NCBI GenBank assembly: GCA_020024635.1
Contig: JAHHTL010000005.1
Span: 1 to 64,000 of the forward strand
Length of the DNA stretch: 64,000 nucleotides
Direction of reading: 5' to 3'
DNA from: Ruminococcus sp.
Lineage (GTDB): Bacteria > Bacillota > Clostridia > Lachnospirales > Lachnospiraceae
A program made the translations under genes and the position numbers. Position 1 is the stretch's first letter. Every line of letters begins with the position of its first letter. The notes beneath the pieces were generated by a model. The model saw only the letters and a list, made by a program, of their open reading frames with translations. It was not told the DNA's origin and did no database searches. This document shows, piece after piece, positions 44,827 through 53,824 of the stretch.

Positions 44827-45518
44827 AAAATAACATTCCCATATCTAGATTCAAGTTTTTCGAAATTATCGCTATTAATACATATTTTTCCGTGTTTAAT
44901 CTCAATGTAGTTCATTGTGTTAAGTGTATCAAGATAGCGATATAGGGACCGAAGGTTAATGTGTAATTTTTCAGCCAACATGCTACGGGTAATAGGACAC
45001 ACATAAGGAAGATGAGCTCGTGATTCTAGAAATAAATAATGACCAAGCATGTCCAAAGGGTGAAAAAGTCGTCGTGCTTCTGCACGATGCATATTGGAAC
45101 CGGCAATTTTCCCAAGTAAAAAAAGTGTTTTGTAACAAAGGGAGGTATTAGTTTGGAGCATTTGCTCAAACACATCTTTCCGAATTTTGTAAACAATGGA
45201 TTTCGTGTCAGCAACGACATAAGCGGTGTAGAAATTGATATGGTTTAAATATTCAATTAAGCCGACCATGTCGAGTGGCTCTAGATAATCAATTACATTG
45301 TCAGTGTTCCAGGTAATTTGATTGACGGCAGAAAGTCGTCCATTTAAGAGAAAATAGAAATAGTTGATGGGATCTTTTTGATAAATGAGAGTCTCTCCTT
45401 TTTCTAGGATTGTAAGTTTGTGTCTAGGGATAAGTTTTTCTAGTTTAGCAAGTGAATTATAGCTATTATAGTCAAGAGTAAAAATGGTTTCCAACTCGTT
45501 TAAGGTTATATTGTACAT
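44823..45518 (-). CDS. Crp/Fnr-family transcriptional regulator (YeiL-like)
   Basis: A 231-residue regulator with an N-terminal cyclic-nucleotide-type jelly roll (about 20-140; EKGETLIYQKDPINYFYFLLNGRLS-type strands, quoted only in part) and a C-terminal winged helix (about 160-220; AEKLHINLRSLYRYLDTLN as recognition region). No cysteine cluster of the Fnr type is seen. ATG 45518 follows AGGAGG with a long 13-base gap. It is divergent from the ECF transporter/nucleoside hydrolase operon, as E. coli yeiL lies near nucleoside genes. It likely controls that operon and itself. Confidence 0.85.
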   Translation of the reverse strand: MYNITLNELETIFTLDYNSYNSLAKLEKLIPRHKLTILEKGETLIYQKDPINYFYFLLNGRLSAVNQITWNTDNVIDYLEPLDMVGLIEYLNHINFYTAYVVADTKSIVYKIRKDVFEQMLQTNTSLCYKTLFLLGKIAGSNMHRAEARRLFHPLDMLGHYLFLESRAHLPYVCPITRSMLAEKLHINLRSLYRYLDTLNTMNYIEIKHGKICINSDNFEKLESRYGNVIL

Positions 45519-45542
45519 TAAAATCTTAAAACCTCCTTGTAA

Positions 45543-45601
45543 ATTATAAAAAATAACTATAAAGCTGACAGTTGTCATTTCTGTTATTTTATACATATGC
45601 T
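45543..45601. promoter_or_regulatory. Symmetric divergent promoters sharing one dyad operator
   Basis: The dyad TGACAGTTGTCA (45566-45577) supplies the -35 box of both promoters. To the right, TTGTCA (45572-45577) with TATGCT (45596-45601, spacer 18) drives the ECF operon. To the left, CTGTCA (45571-45566) with TATAAT (45548-45543, spacer 17) drives the Crp/Fnr gene. One protein dimer on the dyad would control both. Confidence 0.68.
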
Positions 45602-45709
45602 AGACTGATGTCAAGTTAGTTACCAATTGTTTCACAAGTCGGACGTGAGAAAAATCAGGAGGGTATATGATAGCAACGACTTACATTCAAAAGAAAAGGA
45701 GAAAAGAAA

Positions 45710-46312
45710 ATGGAAAACAAAAAACACTCAATGAAAGACGATTTTACCATGCTGGCATTGCTGATTATTCCAGTTGGTGTAGCAATTAATTTTGTTGGAG
45801 CGCAAATTGCAGCAGTATTAAAATTGCCCATTTACATGGATTCGATAGGAACCATCTTTTCGGCTATGCTTTGCGGACCTTTTGTTGGAGCAGTGGCAGG
45901 AGGGTTAACCAACATTGTTACAGGAATTACGATGCCAGTAAACTTTGCGTTTATGCCTGTGAATATTGTTATTGGACTTTTAACCGGATTCTTATCCAGA
46001 AAAAATATGTTTGCAATTTGGTGGAAATCAATAGTGTCTGTTCTTCTTATTGCCTTTGTGACAATTGCAGTTTCCTCACCAATTGTTGTTCTGGTTTACG
46101 GTGGAGTTACAGGATCTACCACATCCATTATCACGGCAACGATCATGGCGGCGGGAGCTAATATATGGACTGCTGTTATTGGAACGGAAGGCGTTTTTAC
46201 ACTGATTGATAAAGTGGTAGCTTATGTAATTAGTTTGCTTGTTATTAAAGTCATCCCACCTCGTACTCTTATTAAGTTTGGGTGTGGGGAGCATTTTATT
46301 CAGGAAAAATAA
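45710..46312 (+). CDS. ECF transporter substrate-binding (S) component
   Basis: A 200-residue membrane protein with about six helices, of the ECF S-component type (LPIYMDSIGTIFSAMLCGPF, GAVAGGLTNIVTGI and FAFMPVNIVIGLLTGFLSRK). S components capture a vitamin or similar small molecule and dock on an EcfT/EcfA module. Dedicated T and two A genes follow, so this is a group I transporter. The association with nucleoside hydrolase and ribokinase suggests a nucleoside or a base/ribose-related substrate, but the binding pocket cannot be read from sequence. Confidence 0.85.
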   Translation: MENKKHSMKDDFTMLALLIIPVGVAINFVGAQIAAVLKLPIYMDSIGTIFSAMLCGPFVGAVAGGLTNIVTGITMPVNFAFMPVNIVIGLLTGFLSRKNMFAIWWKSIVSVLLIAFVTIAVSSPIVVLVYGGVTGSTTSIITATIMAAGANIWTAVIGTEGVFTLIDKVVAYVISLLVIKVIPPRTLIKFGCGEHFIQEK

Positions 46313-46379
46313 TGATTTACCCTCCTAGCATCAAAACATGGAAAGATTTTAAATTAGGATTTAATGTAAAGAGGATGAT

Positions 46380-47186
46380 ATGGAAAACACATATATTGAG
46401 AAAATACAAATACGAAAAAAGAATAAATTAGCAGCACTTTACCCATCTACAAAGATGTTGGTTGTTGTATTGTACTCGCTTTGTACATTTGTGATTGGGA
46501 CAATCAAGATCACGAAATATGATCTCCCGCTTATGCTAATCCCGTGGTATTTAGTGATTTTGATAATTTGTTATACAAGTGGGGCGTTACATAAAAGTAA
46601 AAATGCGTTAAATGTAATTTTGGGACTTTCTCTTTTTATCTTAGTGGCACAAGCCTTTTTGGTGCCGGGTGGAGCGCTAATATGGAAATTTGGATTTCTT
46701 AAAATGTATCAAAAAGGCTTGGCAACTGGAATTTCTCTCGCTTTTATGATTATGGATGTTGGCGGAATTTTTGTATGGTTATTTCAAACTACAGAAAATA
46801 AAGAGATTGCAAGTGCGTTAGAAGCTTCAGGGATGAACCATAAGATTTCCTATATTTTCATTTCAAGTTTGCAGATGATAGATGTTTTAGGGAAAAATAG
46901 CAAAACAATCATGAATGCACAGAAAGCAAGAGGAATTGAAACAGAAGGAAATCTTATTGTAAGAGCAAAAGCATTTTTCCCAGCACTTGTTCCCCTGATT
47001 TTAGGTGCAGTGATTGGTTCGGAAGAACGTGTGCTTACCTTGGAAGCGAGAGGATTTGCCTGTAAAGGGCCGAAAACACATATTTTTAAATTACAAAAAA
47101 GCGGATGTGAACCTAGAGTTAAGGTAATTGCTATCATTGTTACAGTTTTCATTATAGGAGGTCGAATTGCATTATGGATTTTGTGA
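46380..47186 (+). CDS. ecfT: ECF transporter transmembrane (T) component
   Basis: A 268-residue CbiQ/EcfT-family membrane protein. The N-terminal LAALYPSTKMLVVVLYSL starts a set of membrane helices, and the coupling region carries the Ala-Arg-Gly signatures AQKARGIE and LEARGFACKG that contact the two ATPases. It overlaps the first ATPase gene by 13 bases. It links the S component to ATP hydrolysis. Confidence 0.9.
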   Translation: MENTYIEKIQIRKKNKLAALYPSTKMLVVVLYSLCTFVIGTIKITKYDLPLMLIPWYLVILIICYTSGALHKSKNALNVILGLSLFILVAQAFLVPGGALIWKFGFLKMYQKGLATGISLAFMIMDVGGIFVWLFQTTENKEIASALEASGMNHKISYIFISSLQMIDVLGKNSKTIMNAQKARGIETEGNLIVRAKAFFPALVPLILGAVIGSEERVLTLEARGFACKGPKTHIFKLQKSGCEPRVKVIAIIVTVFIIGGRIALWIL

Positions 47187-48034
47187 TGGAGTGCAAAAAT
47201 GTGACATATTCATACCCGTTGGCAGAAACGCCGGCTCTAAAAGGGATTAGTGTTCAAATTGAAAAGGGAAAATTTTATGGCGTAATTGGAGAAAATGGAT
47301 CAGGAAAAACAAGTTTTTGTGCACTTTTAAGAGGATTTATTCCAAGTTTTTATAAAGGAAATCTTGAAGGAGAAGTACTTATAGAAGGAAAAGATTTAGT
47401 TGAATATAAAGAGGTTTTAGCAAAAAAAATAGGATATGTATTTCAAAATCCATTCACACAAATAAGTGGCGTAAAGGATACAGTTTTCGAAGAGATTGCA
47501 TATGGACTAGAAAATTTTGGGGTTTTAGAAAGCGAAATTGAAAAGCGGGTAATAGAAGTTATGGCACTTACAGACATTCAAGATTTAGCTGAAAAAAATC
47601 CGTTTGATTTATCAGGTGGTCAAATGCAAAGAGTGGCACTTGCTTCCGTTATTATTCTGGAACCAGATATTCTTATTATTGATGAGCCCACAAGTCAACT
47701 TGATCCAGAAGGGACAGAAAGTGTATTTAAAATAATCAAAGCACTTAAAGAGAAACAAAAAACAATTATCCTTGTAGAGCATAAGATTGATTTGATTGCT
47801 GAATATGCAGATAAAGTAATCGTATTTCAAGATGGAAAGATTATAGCAAATGGTGATAAACAAGAAATTTTATCAGACATTTCTTTCATGAATCAGGGAG
47901 TGGCATTGCCTCAGGTTGCGGTTTTAGGAAATGCTCTAAAGAGTGCAGGATTGCCGTTAAAACAGATACCTGTGACAGAAAAACAGGCGATAAGTCTAAT
48001 TTCTGATATATTAAAAGAAAGGGGAAGCTCATGA
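47174..48034 (+). CDS. ECF transporter ATPase (A1)
   Basis: A 286-residue ABC ATPase of the EcfA/CbiO type. Walker A GENGSGKTSF, Q-loop YVFQNPFTQISG, intact signature LSGGQMQRVALA, Walker B ILIIDEPTSQLDPE and the switch His (LVEHKID) are all present. It overlaps ecfT by 13 bases and the second ATPase by four, so the subunits are made together. It should pair with the second ATPase as a heterodimer. Confidence 0.92.
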   Translation: MDFVMECKNVTYSYPLAETPALKGISVQIEKGKFYGVIGENGSGKTSFCALLRGFIPSFYKGNLEGEVLIEGKDLVEYKEVLAKKIGYVFQNPFTQISGVKDTVFEEIAYGLENFGVLESEIEKRVIEVMALTDIQDLAEKNPFDLSGGQMQRVALASVIILEPDILIIDEPTSQLDPEGTESVFKIIKALKEKQKTIILVEHKIDLIAEYADKVIVFQDGKIIANGDKQEILSDISFMNQGVALPQVAVLGNALKSAGLPLKQIPVTEKQAISLISDILKERGSS

Positions 48035-48858
48035 GTAGAAATGATTTGATTTTGAAGGATGTTAGCTTTACATATCCAAATGGATATGTTGCAGTGGAGC
48101 ATATTAATATGCATATTAGAGCTGGAGAAAATGTAGCGATTATTGGACAAAATGGTGCTGGAAAAACGACAACGGTAAAACTTATGAACGGACTGTTTAA
48201 GCCAACAGAAGGAAATGTTTTGGTAGGAGAAAAAAATACAAAAGAATTTACTACAGCACAAATATCCAGAATTGTGGGATATGTGTTTCAAAATCCTGAT
48301 GATCAAATTTTTCATTCGACAGTAGAAAGTGAAGTTGCATATGGACCGAAAGCACTAAAAATTCCAGAGTCAGAAGTAAAAGAAAGAGTAGAACAGGCAT
48401 TAAAAATAACAGGAATGGACGCATTTCGAAAGGAAAATCCGTTTAATCTTCCATTGTCGACTAGAAAATTTGTAACAATTGCAGCTGTCATTGCGATGAA
48501 TACAGATATTCTTATTTTTGATGAACCAACAGCAGGACAAGATGTAGAAGGAAACAAGCGTCTTAGCAACATTTTACAAGTTTTACATGAACAAGGGAAA
48601 ACAGTTATTATAATTTCTCATGACATGGAGTTTGTGATTGACCATTTTGAACATCTCATTGTAATGGCAAAAAAACAAGTTCAAAAGATTGGAAGCCCAC
48701 AAGAAATTTTTTGGGATTATAAGACTTTAGATCAAGCAATGTTGAAACAACCTTATGTAAGTCGAGTGTGTAAGGCATTAGGAATAGAAGGCAATGTTGT
48801 TACAATGGATCAAGCAGTAGAAAAGATAATGGGCAGGTATAGAAATGCAGAAAAATAA
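48031..48858 (+). CDS. ECF transporter ATPase (A2) with degenerate signature motif
   Basis: A 275-residue ABC ATPase. Walker A GQNGAGKTTTVKL, Q-loop YVFQNPDDQIFH, Walker B ILIFDEPTAGQD and the switch His (IISHDMEF) are intact. Where LSGGQ should lie, the sequence reads NLPLSTRKFVTIAAV, so the ATP site made from A1 Walker A and this signature is probably weak or inactive. The change is surrounded by normal sequence and is not a frameshift. The asymmetry recalls heterodimeric ABC exporters. Confidence 0.88.
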   Translation: MSRNDLILKDVSFTYPNGYVAVEHINMHIRAGENVAIIGQNGAGKTTTVKLMNGLFKPTEGNVLVGEKNTKEFTTAQISRIVGYVFQNPDDQIFHSTVESEVAYGPKALKIPESEVKERVEQALKITGMDAFRKENPFNLPLSTRKFVTIAAVIAMNTDILIFDEPTAGQDVEGNKRLSNILQVLHEQGKTVIIISHDMEFVIDHFEHLIVMAKKQVQKIGSPQEIFWDYKTLDQAMLKQPYVSRVCKALGIEGNVVTMDQAVEKIMGRYRNAEK

Positions 48859-50017
48859 AAAACGAATCGCTTTTTTAGCATTTGCAATGTATTTTATAAC
48901 AGGTGCTTCTTGTATTGTGGTTGGAAGTAGTCTTCCACATCTTGTAAAAATGTATGAAATGTCTTTGGAAAAAGTTGTTTTGTTAGGCTCGTCGTATGCA
49001 CTTGGACGTGTGGCAACCGTATATCTCACAGGAAAAATGGTAGAAAAAGTAGGACCAATAAAAGTGCTTGGGATCGGAACTATTTTTTTGGCGCTCTTTT
49101 TGTTCGGAATTCCAACATTTCCAAACTATCAGGCGGGACTATGTTTTGCATTTATTGGTGGTATGGGAATGGGAGCACAAGATACAGTATGCCCCGTTCT
49201 TTTAAGTAAGGTGTTTCATAAAAATTATGATGGGGCTTTAAGTGCGGGACAAGCAGTTTTTGGAATAGGGACTTTTTCAACACCATTTATCATTGGAATT
49301 TTGCTTTCAGGAAAACTTTCTTTTTCCTATTCGTATTATATTCTTTTAGTGATTCCAATCATAATGCTTTGCATAGTTCCAGTTGTTAAAATTGATCGAG
49401 AGAAAAGTAATACAGTGGAAGAGCATGTTCGTCCATTAGTAGCAAAACACAAGCTTTTTTCATATGGAGCGATATTGTTAGCATCTGCGACCTACAGTGC
49501 ATCTCTTAATACAATGGGAATGTATACATCTAGTTTTGCTCAGGAGATGGGGGCTTCGGAGTCTGCATCGGCATTTCTGCTCACGGTCTACAATATTGGA
49601 TGCGTTATCGGGTCGTTTACATTTGCCATTGTATTACAAAAAATAAAAAGCCAGACCGTGTTGTTGGTAAATAATATTTGCGCATTCGTCGCAGTGGCGG
49701 TGGCCTTGATTCTTAATTCTGTACCCGTATATTTTCTATGTTTATTTATTTCAGGATTTTTCTTAGGGGTATTATTTAGCGTTATTATAGCAATTGCCAC
49801 AAGAATTGATTATCAACATATTAGTGTGGCGAGTTCGTTAGTTGCAACATCTGGTGGGCTTTCTGATTTTCTTACACCGGTAGTGACAGGGGCGTTAATA
49901 AGTAGATGGGGAATACAAGTTTCATATAAATATGCATTACTGATGATGGCACTCACCGCACTAGCCGGTTTCATACTTATCGTTGATACCAAAGACAAGC
50001 AGGAAGAAGCGAAATAA
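48845..50017 (+). CDS. Major facilitator superfamily transporter
   Basis: A 390-residue carrier with about 12 helices. It begins KKRIAFLAFAMYFITGAS and shows the MFS loop between helices 2 and 3 (ALGRVATVYLTGKMVEKVG), followed by a long internal loop near 185-200. The start overlaps the second ATPase gene by 14 bases, so it is a true operon member. It could be a second carrier for the same substrate as the ECF system or an exporter of the released base after nucleoside cleavage; sequence does not decide. Confidence 0.87.
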   Translation: MQKNKKRIAFLAFAMYFITGASCIVVGSSLPHLVKMYEMSLEKVVLLGSSYALGRVATVYLTGKMVEKVGPIKVLGIGTIFLALFLFGIPTFPNYQAGLCFAFIGGMGMGAQDTVCPVLLSKVFHKNYDGALSAGQAVFGIGTFSTPFIIGILLSGKLSFSYSYYILLVIPIIMLCIVPVVKIDREKSNTVEEHVRPLVAKHKLFSYGAILLASATYSASLNTMGMYTSSFAQEMGASESASAFLLTVYNIGCVIGSFTFAIVLQKIKSQTVLLVNNICAFVAVAVALILNSVPVYFLCLFISGFFLGVLFSVIIAIATRIDYQHISVASSLVATSGGLSDFLTPVVTGALISRWGIQVSYKYALLMMALTALAGFILIVDTKDKQEEAK

Positions 50018-50053
50018 TGAATTATAATATATTTTTTATAAAAAGGAGACAAG

Positions 50054-51001
50054 ATGGAAAAAAAGAAAAAAATAATTATTGACACAGACTGTGGATCAGA
50101 TGATGCAATGGCCATAGCAATGGCACTTAATGATCCGAAATATGATGTTATTATGATTAGTACAGTATCCGGAAATGTATGTATGGAGCAGGCAACCATC
50201 AATACGTTAACAACCATCGAATATGCAGATACATATGAGCCACCAGTATACAAAGGGGCAGATAAAATGTTGTTGCGTGACCTTTATTTTGCCCATGAAA
50301 CACACGGAAATGATGGAATGGGAGATAGCGGGTTTGTGCCAAAGAGACTTAAGGCACAAGAAGGGAATGGCATTTTAAAAATGCTAGAGGAGATTAGAAG
50401 AAGTGAAAAAGGAGAAATCGATCTTATTGCTTTGGGACCTCTAACCAATTTAGCGCTTGCAATCAGACTGGACTATGAAACCATGACAAAAGTAGGGCGT
50501 ATTGTGATTATGGGGACGGCTGGATTAGGAGTAGGAAATGTATCTCCGGTTGCAGAATTTAATATCTGGCAAGATGCAGAAGCGGCTAAAATTGTTACAG
50601 AATCTGGGTTAGATAAAATTATATATGTGGGGTGGGATGCATGTTTAGAAGAGAGTATGCTTACCCCATCTGAGATAGAAGAAATCCGTAACAGCGGAAA
50701 ACTTGGAAAATTTGTAATTGACTGTAATAAAAATCTTATGGAAATGAACCGGGAAAGGTTTGGAGATAATTTTTTAGATATGGCTGATCCAGCAGCAATG
50801 GCAGCGGCTTTATATCCGGAGTGTATTAAAGTGTGTGACAAATACTATTGTGTAGTTGACACAACAAATGGACCAAGCTATGGTGGGGTTCTTGTGGATG
50901 TCAATCATTTCTCTGGGAAAGAACCGAATGTCTATATTTGTAGTAAGCTAGATTCGAAAAAATACAAAGAATATATCTATAAAACACTTGGAGTAAAATA
51001 A
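50054..51001 (+). CDS. Nucleoside hydrolase (IunH/Rih family)
   Basis: A 315-residue enzyme that splits ribonucleosides to ribose and base. The calcium-binding cluster IIDTDCGSDDAMAIAM at residues 6-21 is complete, and LGPLTNLALAIR, GNVSPVAEFNIWQDAEAAK and the late ADPAAMAA segment are typical. Base preference (purine, pyrimidine or inosine/uridine) cannot be read by eye. It is last in the ECF/MFS operon; ribokinase upstream can phosphorylate the ribose. AAAAGGAGACAAG precedes the ATG. Confidence 0.92.
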   Translation: MEKKKKIIIDTDCGSDDAMAIAMALNDPKYDVIMISTVSGNVCMEQATINTLTTIEYADTYEPPVYKGADKMLLRDLYFAHETHGNDGMGDSGFVPKRLKAQEGNGILKMLEEIRRSEKGEIDLIALGPLTNLALAIRLDYETMTKVGRIVIMGTAGLGVGNVSPVAEFNIWQDAEAAKIVTESGLDKIIYVGWDACLEESMLTPSEIEEIRNSGKLGKFVIDCNKNLMEMNRERFGDNFLDMADPAAMAAALYPECIKVCDKYYCVVDTTNGPSYGGVLVDVNHFSGKEPNVYICSKLDSKKYKEYIYKTLGVK

Positions 51002-51045
51002 AAAATAGGAGTTGAATGTTAAAAAAATTCAACTCCTATTTTTTA
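51001..51045. terminator. Bidirectional terminator between the nucleoside hydrolase and ilvE
   Basis: A 17-base perfect stem pairs 51001-51017 with 51027-51043, with A and T tracts at its ends, between two convergent operons. Confidence 0.9.
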
Positions 51046-52104
51046 GATTTTTATTCTCCAATGAAAAGGATCTTCGCATGTTCCTAGTTGAATTCCTGTT
51101 ACCGTATCGTATAGTTTCTGACTTAGTTTGCCAATGGTTCCATGGCCGATTGTCATCACATCGTCTTGAAATCTTAGGACGCCCACAGGAGAAATGACGG
51201 CAGCAGTTCCCGTTCCGAAAACTTCTTCTAAATTTCCGTTTTTTTGTGCCCATATTAGTTCTTCGGCAGAAATTTTTCGTTCTTCGACAGGATAACCCCA
51301 GAATTTGCAAAGAGTTAGTACGGTGTCTCTTGTGACTCCAGGAAGAATACTTCCATTTAGCATCGGGGTAACAACTTTGCCGTCTATTTTAAAGAAAATG
51401 TTCATTGCGCCAACTTCTTCTACATATTTTTGCTCCACACCATCAAGCCATAAGACTTGTGAATATCCATCAGCATGTGCTTTTTCCTGACCGGCAAGTC
51501 CGATTGCATAGTTCGCACCAGTTTTGGTAAAACCGGTTCCACCTCTAACGGCTCTAACATATTCATCTTCGATCCAGATTTTAACAGGACTTAATCCATC
51601 TTTATAATAAGCCCCACTTGGAGAAAGAATGACCATAAACTTATATTCATTTGATGGAGCAACTCCAAGAAATTCTTCTGTAGCAATCATAAACGGACGG
51701 ATATACAAAGAAGTTTCGGGTTGTGTTGGAATCCAATCTTGATCGATTTTTACAAGTTCGACAATTGCCTGAAGAAAATCTTCCTCTGGAATTTCTGGCA
51801 TACAAAGTCTTTTGGCTGAAGTATTCATTCTTTTGGCATTCATTTCTGGACGAAAGAGATAACAACTTCCGCTTTTATCTTTATAGGCCTTTAAGCCTTC
51901 AAAGATTTCTTGCCCATAGTGAAATATGACAGTGGCTGGCGATAATGATAAATTGGAAAAGGGTTTTATTTTTGCATCGTGCCAACCTTGTCCTTTGGTG
52001 TAGGTCATTTCAAACATATGATCTGTAAAAATTCGTCCAAATCCAAGTTCACCTTCTGGTTTCTTTTTCGGTGAGGTTGTTTTGGTGATTTTGATGTTTA
52101 ACAT
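51043..52104 (-). CDS. ilvE: Branched-chain amino-acid aminotransferase
   Basis: A 353-residue PLP enzyme, last step of isoleucine, valine and leucine synthesis. It is the longer BCAT type (as eukaryotic BCAT and Bacillus YwaA): KPFSNLSLSPATVIFHYGQ, FRPEMNAKRMNTSAKRL, the PLP lysine in GFTKTGANYAIGLAGQ, and EEVGAMNIFF. It is the last gene of the T-box operon, 30 bases after ilvD, and ends in a shared terminator. Confidence 0.94.
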   Translation of the reverse strand: MLNIKITKTTSPKKKPEGELGFGRIFTDHMFEMTYTKGQGWHDAKIKPFSNLSLSPATVIFHYGQEIFEGLKAYKDKSGSCYLFRPEMNAKRMNTSAKRLCMPEIPEEDFLQAIVELVKIDQDWIPTQPETSLYIRPFMIATEEFLGVAPSNEYKFMVILSPSGAYYKDGLSPVKIWIEDEYVRAVRGGTGFTKTGANYAIGLAGQEKAHADGYSQVLWLDGVEQKYVEEVGAMNIFFKIDGKVVTPMLNGSILPGVTRDTVLTLCKFWGYPVEERKISAEELIWAQKNGNLEEVFGTGTAAVISPVGVLRFQDDVMTIGHGTIGKLSQKLYDTVTGIQLGTCEDPFHWRIKI

Positions 52105-52134
52105 AGTTGTATCTCCTCTCTATCCACTTGATTA

Positions 52135-53799
52135 TTATACAGTAAGAATTGCGCCTTTGTCTGCAGAGGACACCAGTTTTGCATATCTTGCCAGATATCC
52201 GGTGTTTTCTTTTGCTTCTGGATATTGGAAAGTGTCTCTTCGTCTTTGCAGTTCTTCGTCGGAAACCATTAATTCGATGCGATAGTTTGTAATATCAATG
52301 GAAATAAGATCGCCTTCTTCTACAAGAGCGATGGTTCCACCGGCAGCAGCTTCTGGACTTACATGCCCAATGGAGGCACCTCTTGTTGCACCAGAAAATC
52401 GACCATCTGTAATAAGGGCAACGCTATCGTCAAGTCCCATTCCACAAATAGCAGAAGTAGGATTGAGCATTTCTCTCATTCCTGGACCTCCTTTTGGTCC
52501 TTCATATCGAATGACTACCACATCACCAGCTTTAATTCCACCTGCATAAATCACCTTAATGGCCTCTTCTTCAGAATTGAAAACTCTTGCTGGACCTTCA
52601 TGTTTCATCATTTTTTTAGAAACAGCGGATTGTTTTACAACACAACCGTCCTTTGCAAGATTTCCTTTTAGTACTGCAATTCCCCCTGTTTGTGAATAGG
52701 GATGTTCCAAAGGACGGATCAGTTCTTCATTTTTGTTTCTGGCATTTTCAAGTCTTTTTTCTAGAGTCTGTCCAGAAACGGTTAGAACGCTTGTGTCAAG
52801 CAATCCTTTTTTTGTCAGTTCTTTCATGACTGCAGAAACACCACCAGCCCGATCTAGATCTTCCATAAATGTATCACCAGCAGGAGCCAGATGACAAAGA
52901 TTTGGTGTTTTTGCACTGATTTCATTTACCATATCAAGATTTAAGGTTACACCTGCTTCATGGGCAATGGCAGGAAGATGTAACATAGTATTTGTAGAAC
53001 ATCCAAGTGCCATATCCACAGTTTCTGCGTTGTGGAAAGCGGATTCGGTCATAATGTCGCGAGGTTTGATATCTTTTTCAATGAGTTCCATGATTTTCAT
53101 TCCGGTTTTTTTGGCAAGTCTTAAGCGGGCTGAAAATGGTGCTGGAATGGTTCCATTTCCTTCCAGAGCCATACCTATGGCCTCCGTTAGACAGTTCATA
53201 GAATTTGCAGTGTACATACCTGAGCAGGAACCACAGGAAGGACAGGCATTTTCGACATATTCCATTACGTCGTTTTCGTCCATTGTTCCGGCATGATAAG
53301 CGCCTACAGCCTCAAACATATGACTAAGACAGGTTCTCGTTCCATTTTCCAATGTTCCAGCAAGCATAGGGCCGCCGGAACAAAAGAGGGTAGGAATATT
53401 TAATCTTGCTGCAGCCATAAGAAGTCCAGGTACATTTTTGTCACAATTTGGAATCATAACAAGCCCGTCAAATTGATGCGCCATTACCATGGCTTCTGTA
53501 CTATCGGCAATCAAGTCCCGTGTGACAAGAGAATACTTCATTCCGTTGTGTCCCATGGCAATGCCATCACAGACTGCGATGGCTGGAATCATGATGGGAA
53601 TTCCACCGTTGGTTCGTACACCGGCTTTTACTGCTTCTTCTATTTTATCGAGATTCATATGGCCTGGAACAATTTCGTTATAGGAACTAACCACACCGAC
53701 TAAAGGACGGGAAAGCTCTTCTTCTGTTAATCCAAGAGCATATAATAAACTTCTGTTTGGGGCTCGCTCAATTCCCTTTGTAATGTTATCTGAACGCAT
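52135..53799 (-). CDS. ilvD: Dihydroxy-acid dehydratase
   Basis: A 554-residue iron-sulfur enzyme that dehydrates dihydroxy acids to 2-keto acids in branched-chain synthesis. Cluster cysteines are visible in IPNCDKNVPGLLMA and ACPSCGSCSGMYTANSMN. The active-site region has DGRFSGATRGASIGHVSPEA. AGGAGG precedes the start. It lies 25 bases after ilvC in the operon. Confidence 0.95.
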   Translation of the reverse strand: MRSDNITKGIERAPNRSLLYALGLTEEELSRPLVGVVSSYNEIVPGHMNLDKIEEAVKAGVRTNGGIPIMIPAIAVCDGIAMGHNGMKYSLVTRDLIADSTEAMVMAHQFDGLVMIPNCDKNVPGLLMAAARLNIPTLFCSGGPMLAGTLENGTRTCLSHMFEAVGAYHAGTMDENDVMEYVENACPSCGSCSGMYTANSMNCLTEAIGMALEGNGTIPAPFSARLRLAKKTGMKIMELIEKDIKPRDIMTESAFHNAETVDMALGCSTNTMLHLPAIAHEAGVTLNLDMVNEISAKTPNLCHLAPAGDTFMEDLDRAGGVSAVMKELTKKGLLDTSVLTVSGQTLEKRLENARNKNEELIRPLEHPYSQTGGIAVLKGNLAKDGCVVKQSAVSKKMMKHEGPARVFNSEEEAIKVIYAGGIKAGDVVVIRYEGPKGGPGMREMLNPTSAICGMGLDDSVALITDGRFSGATRGASIGHVSPEAAAGGTIALVEEGDLISIDITNYRIELMVSDEELQRRRDTFQYPEAKENTGYLARYAKLVSSADKGAILTV

Positions 53800-53824
53800 A
53801 GTTTTGATCCTCCGTATTTTTAGG

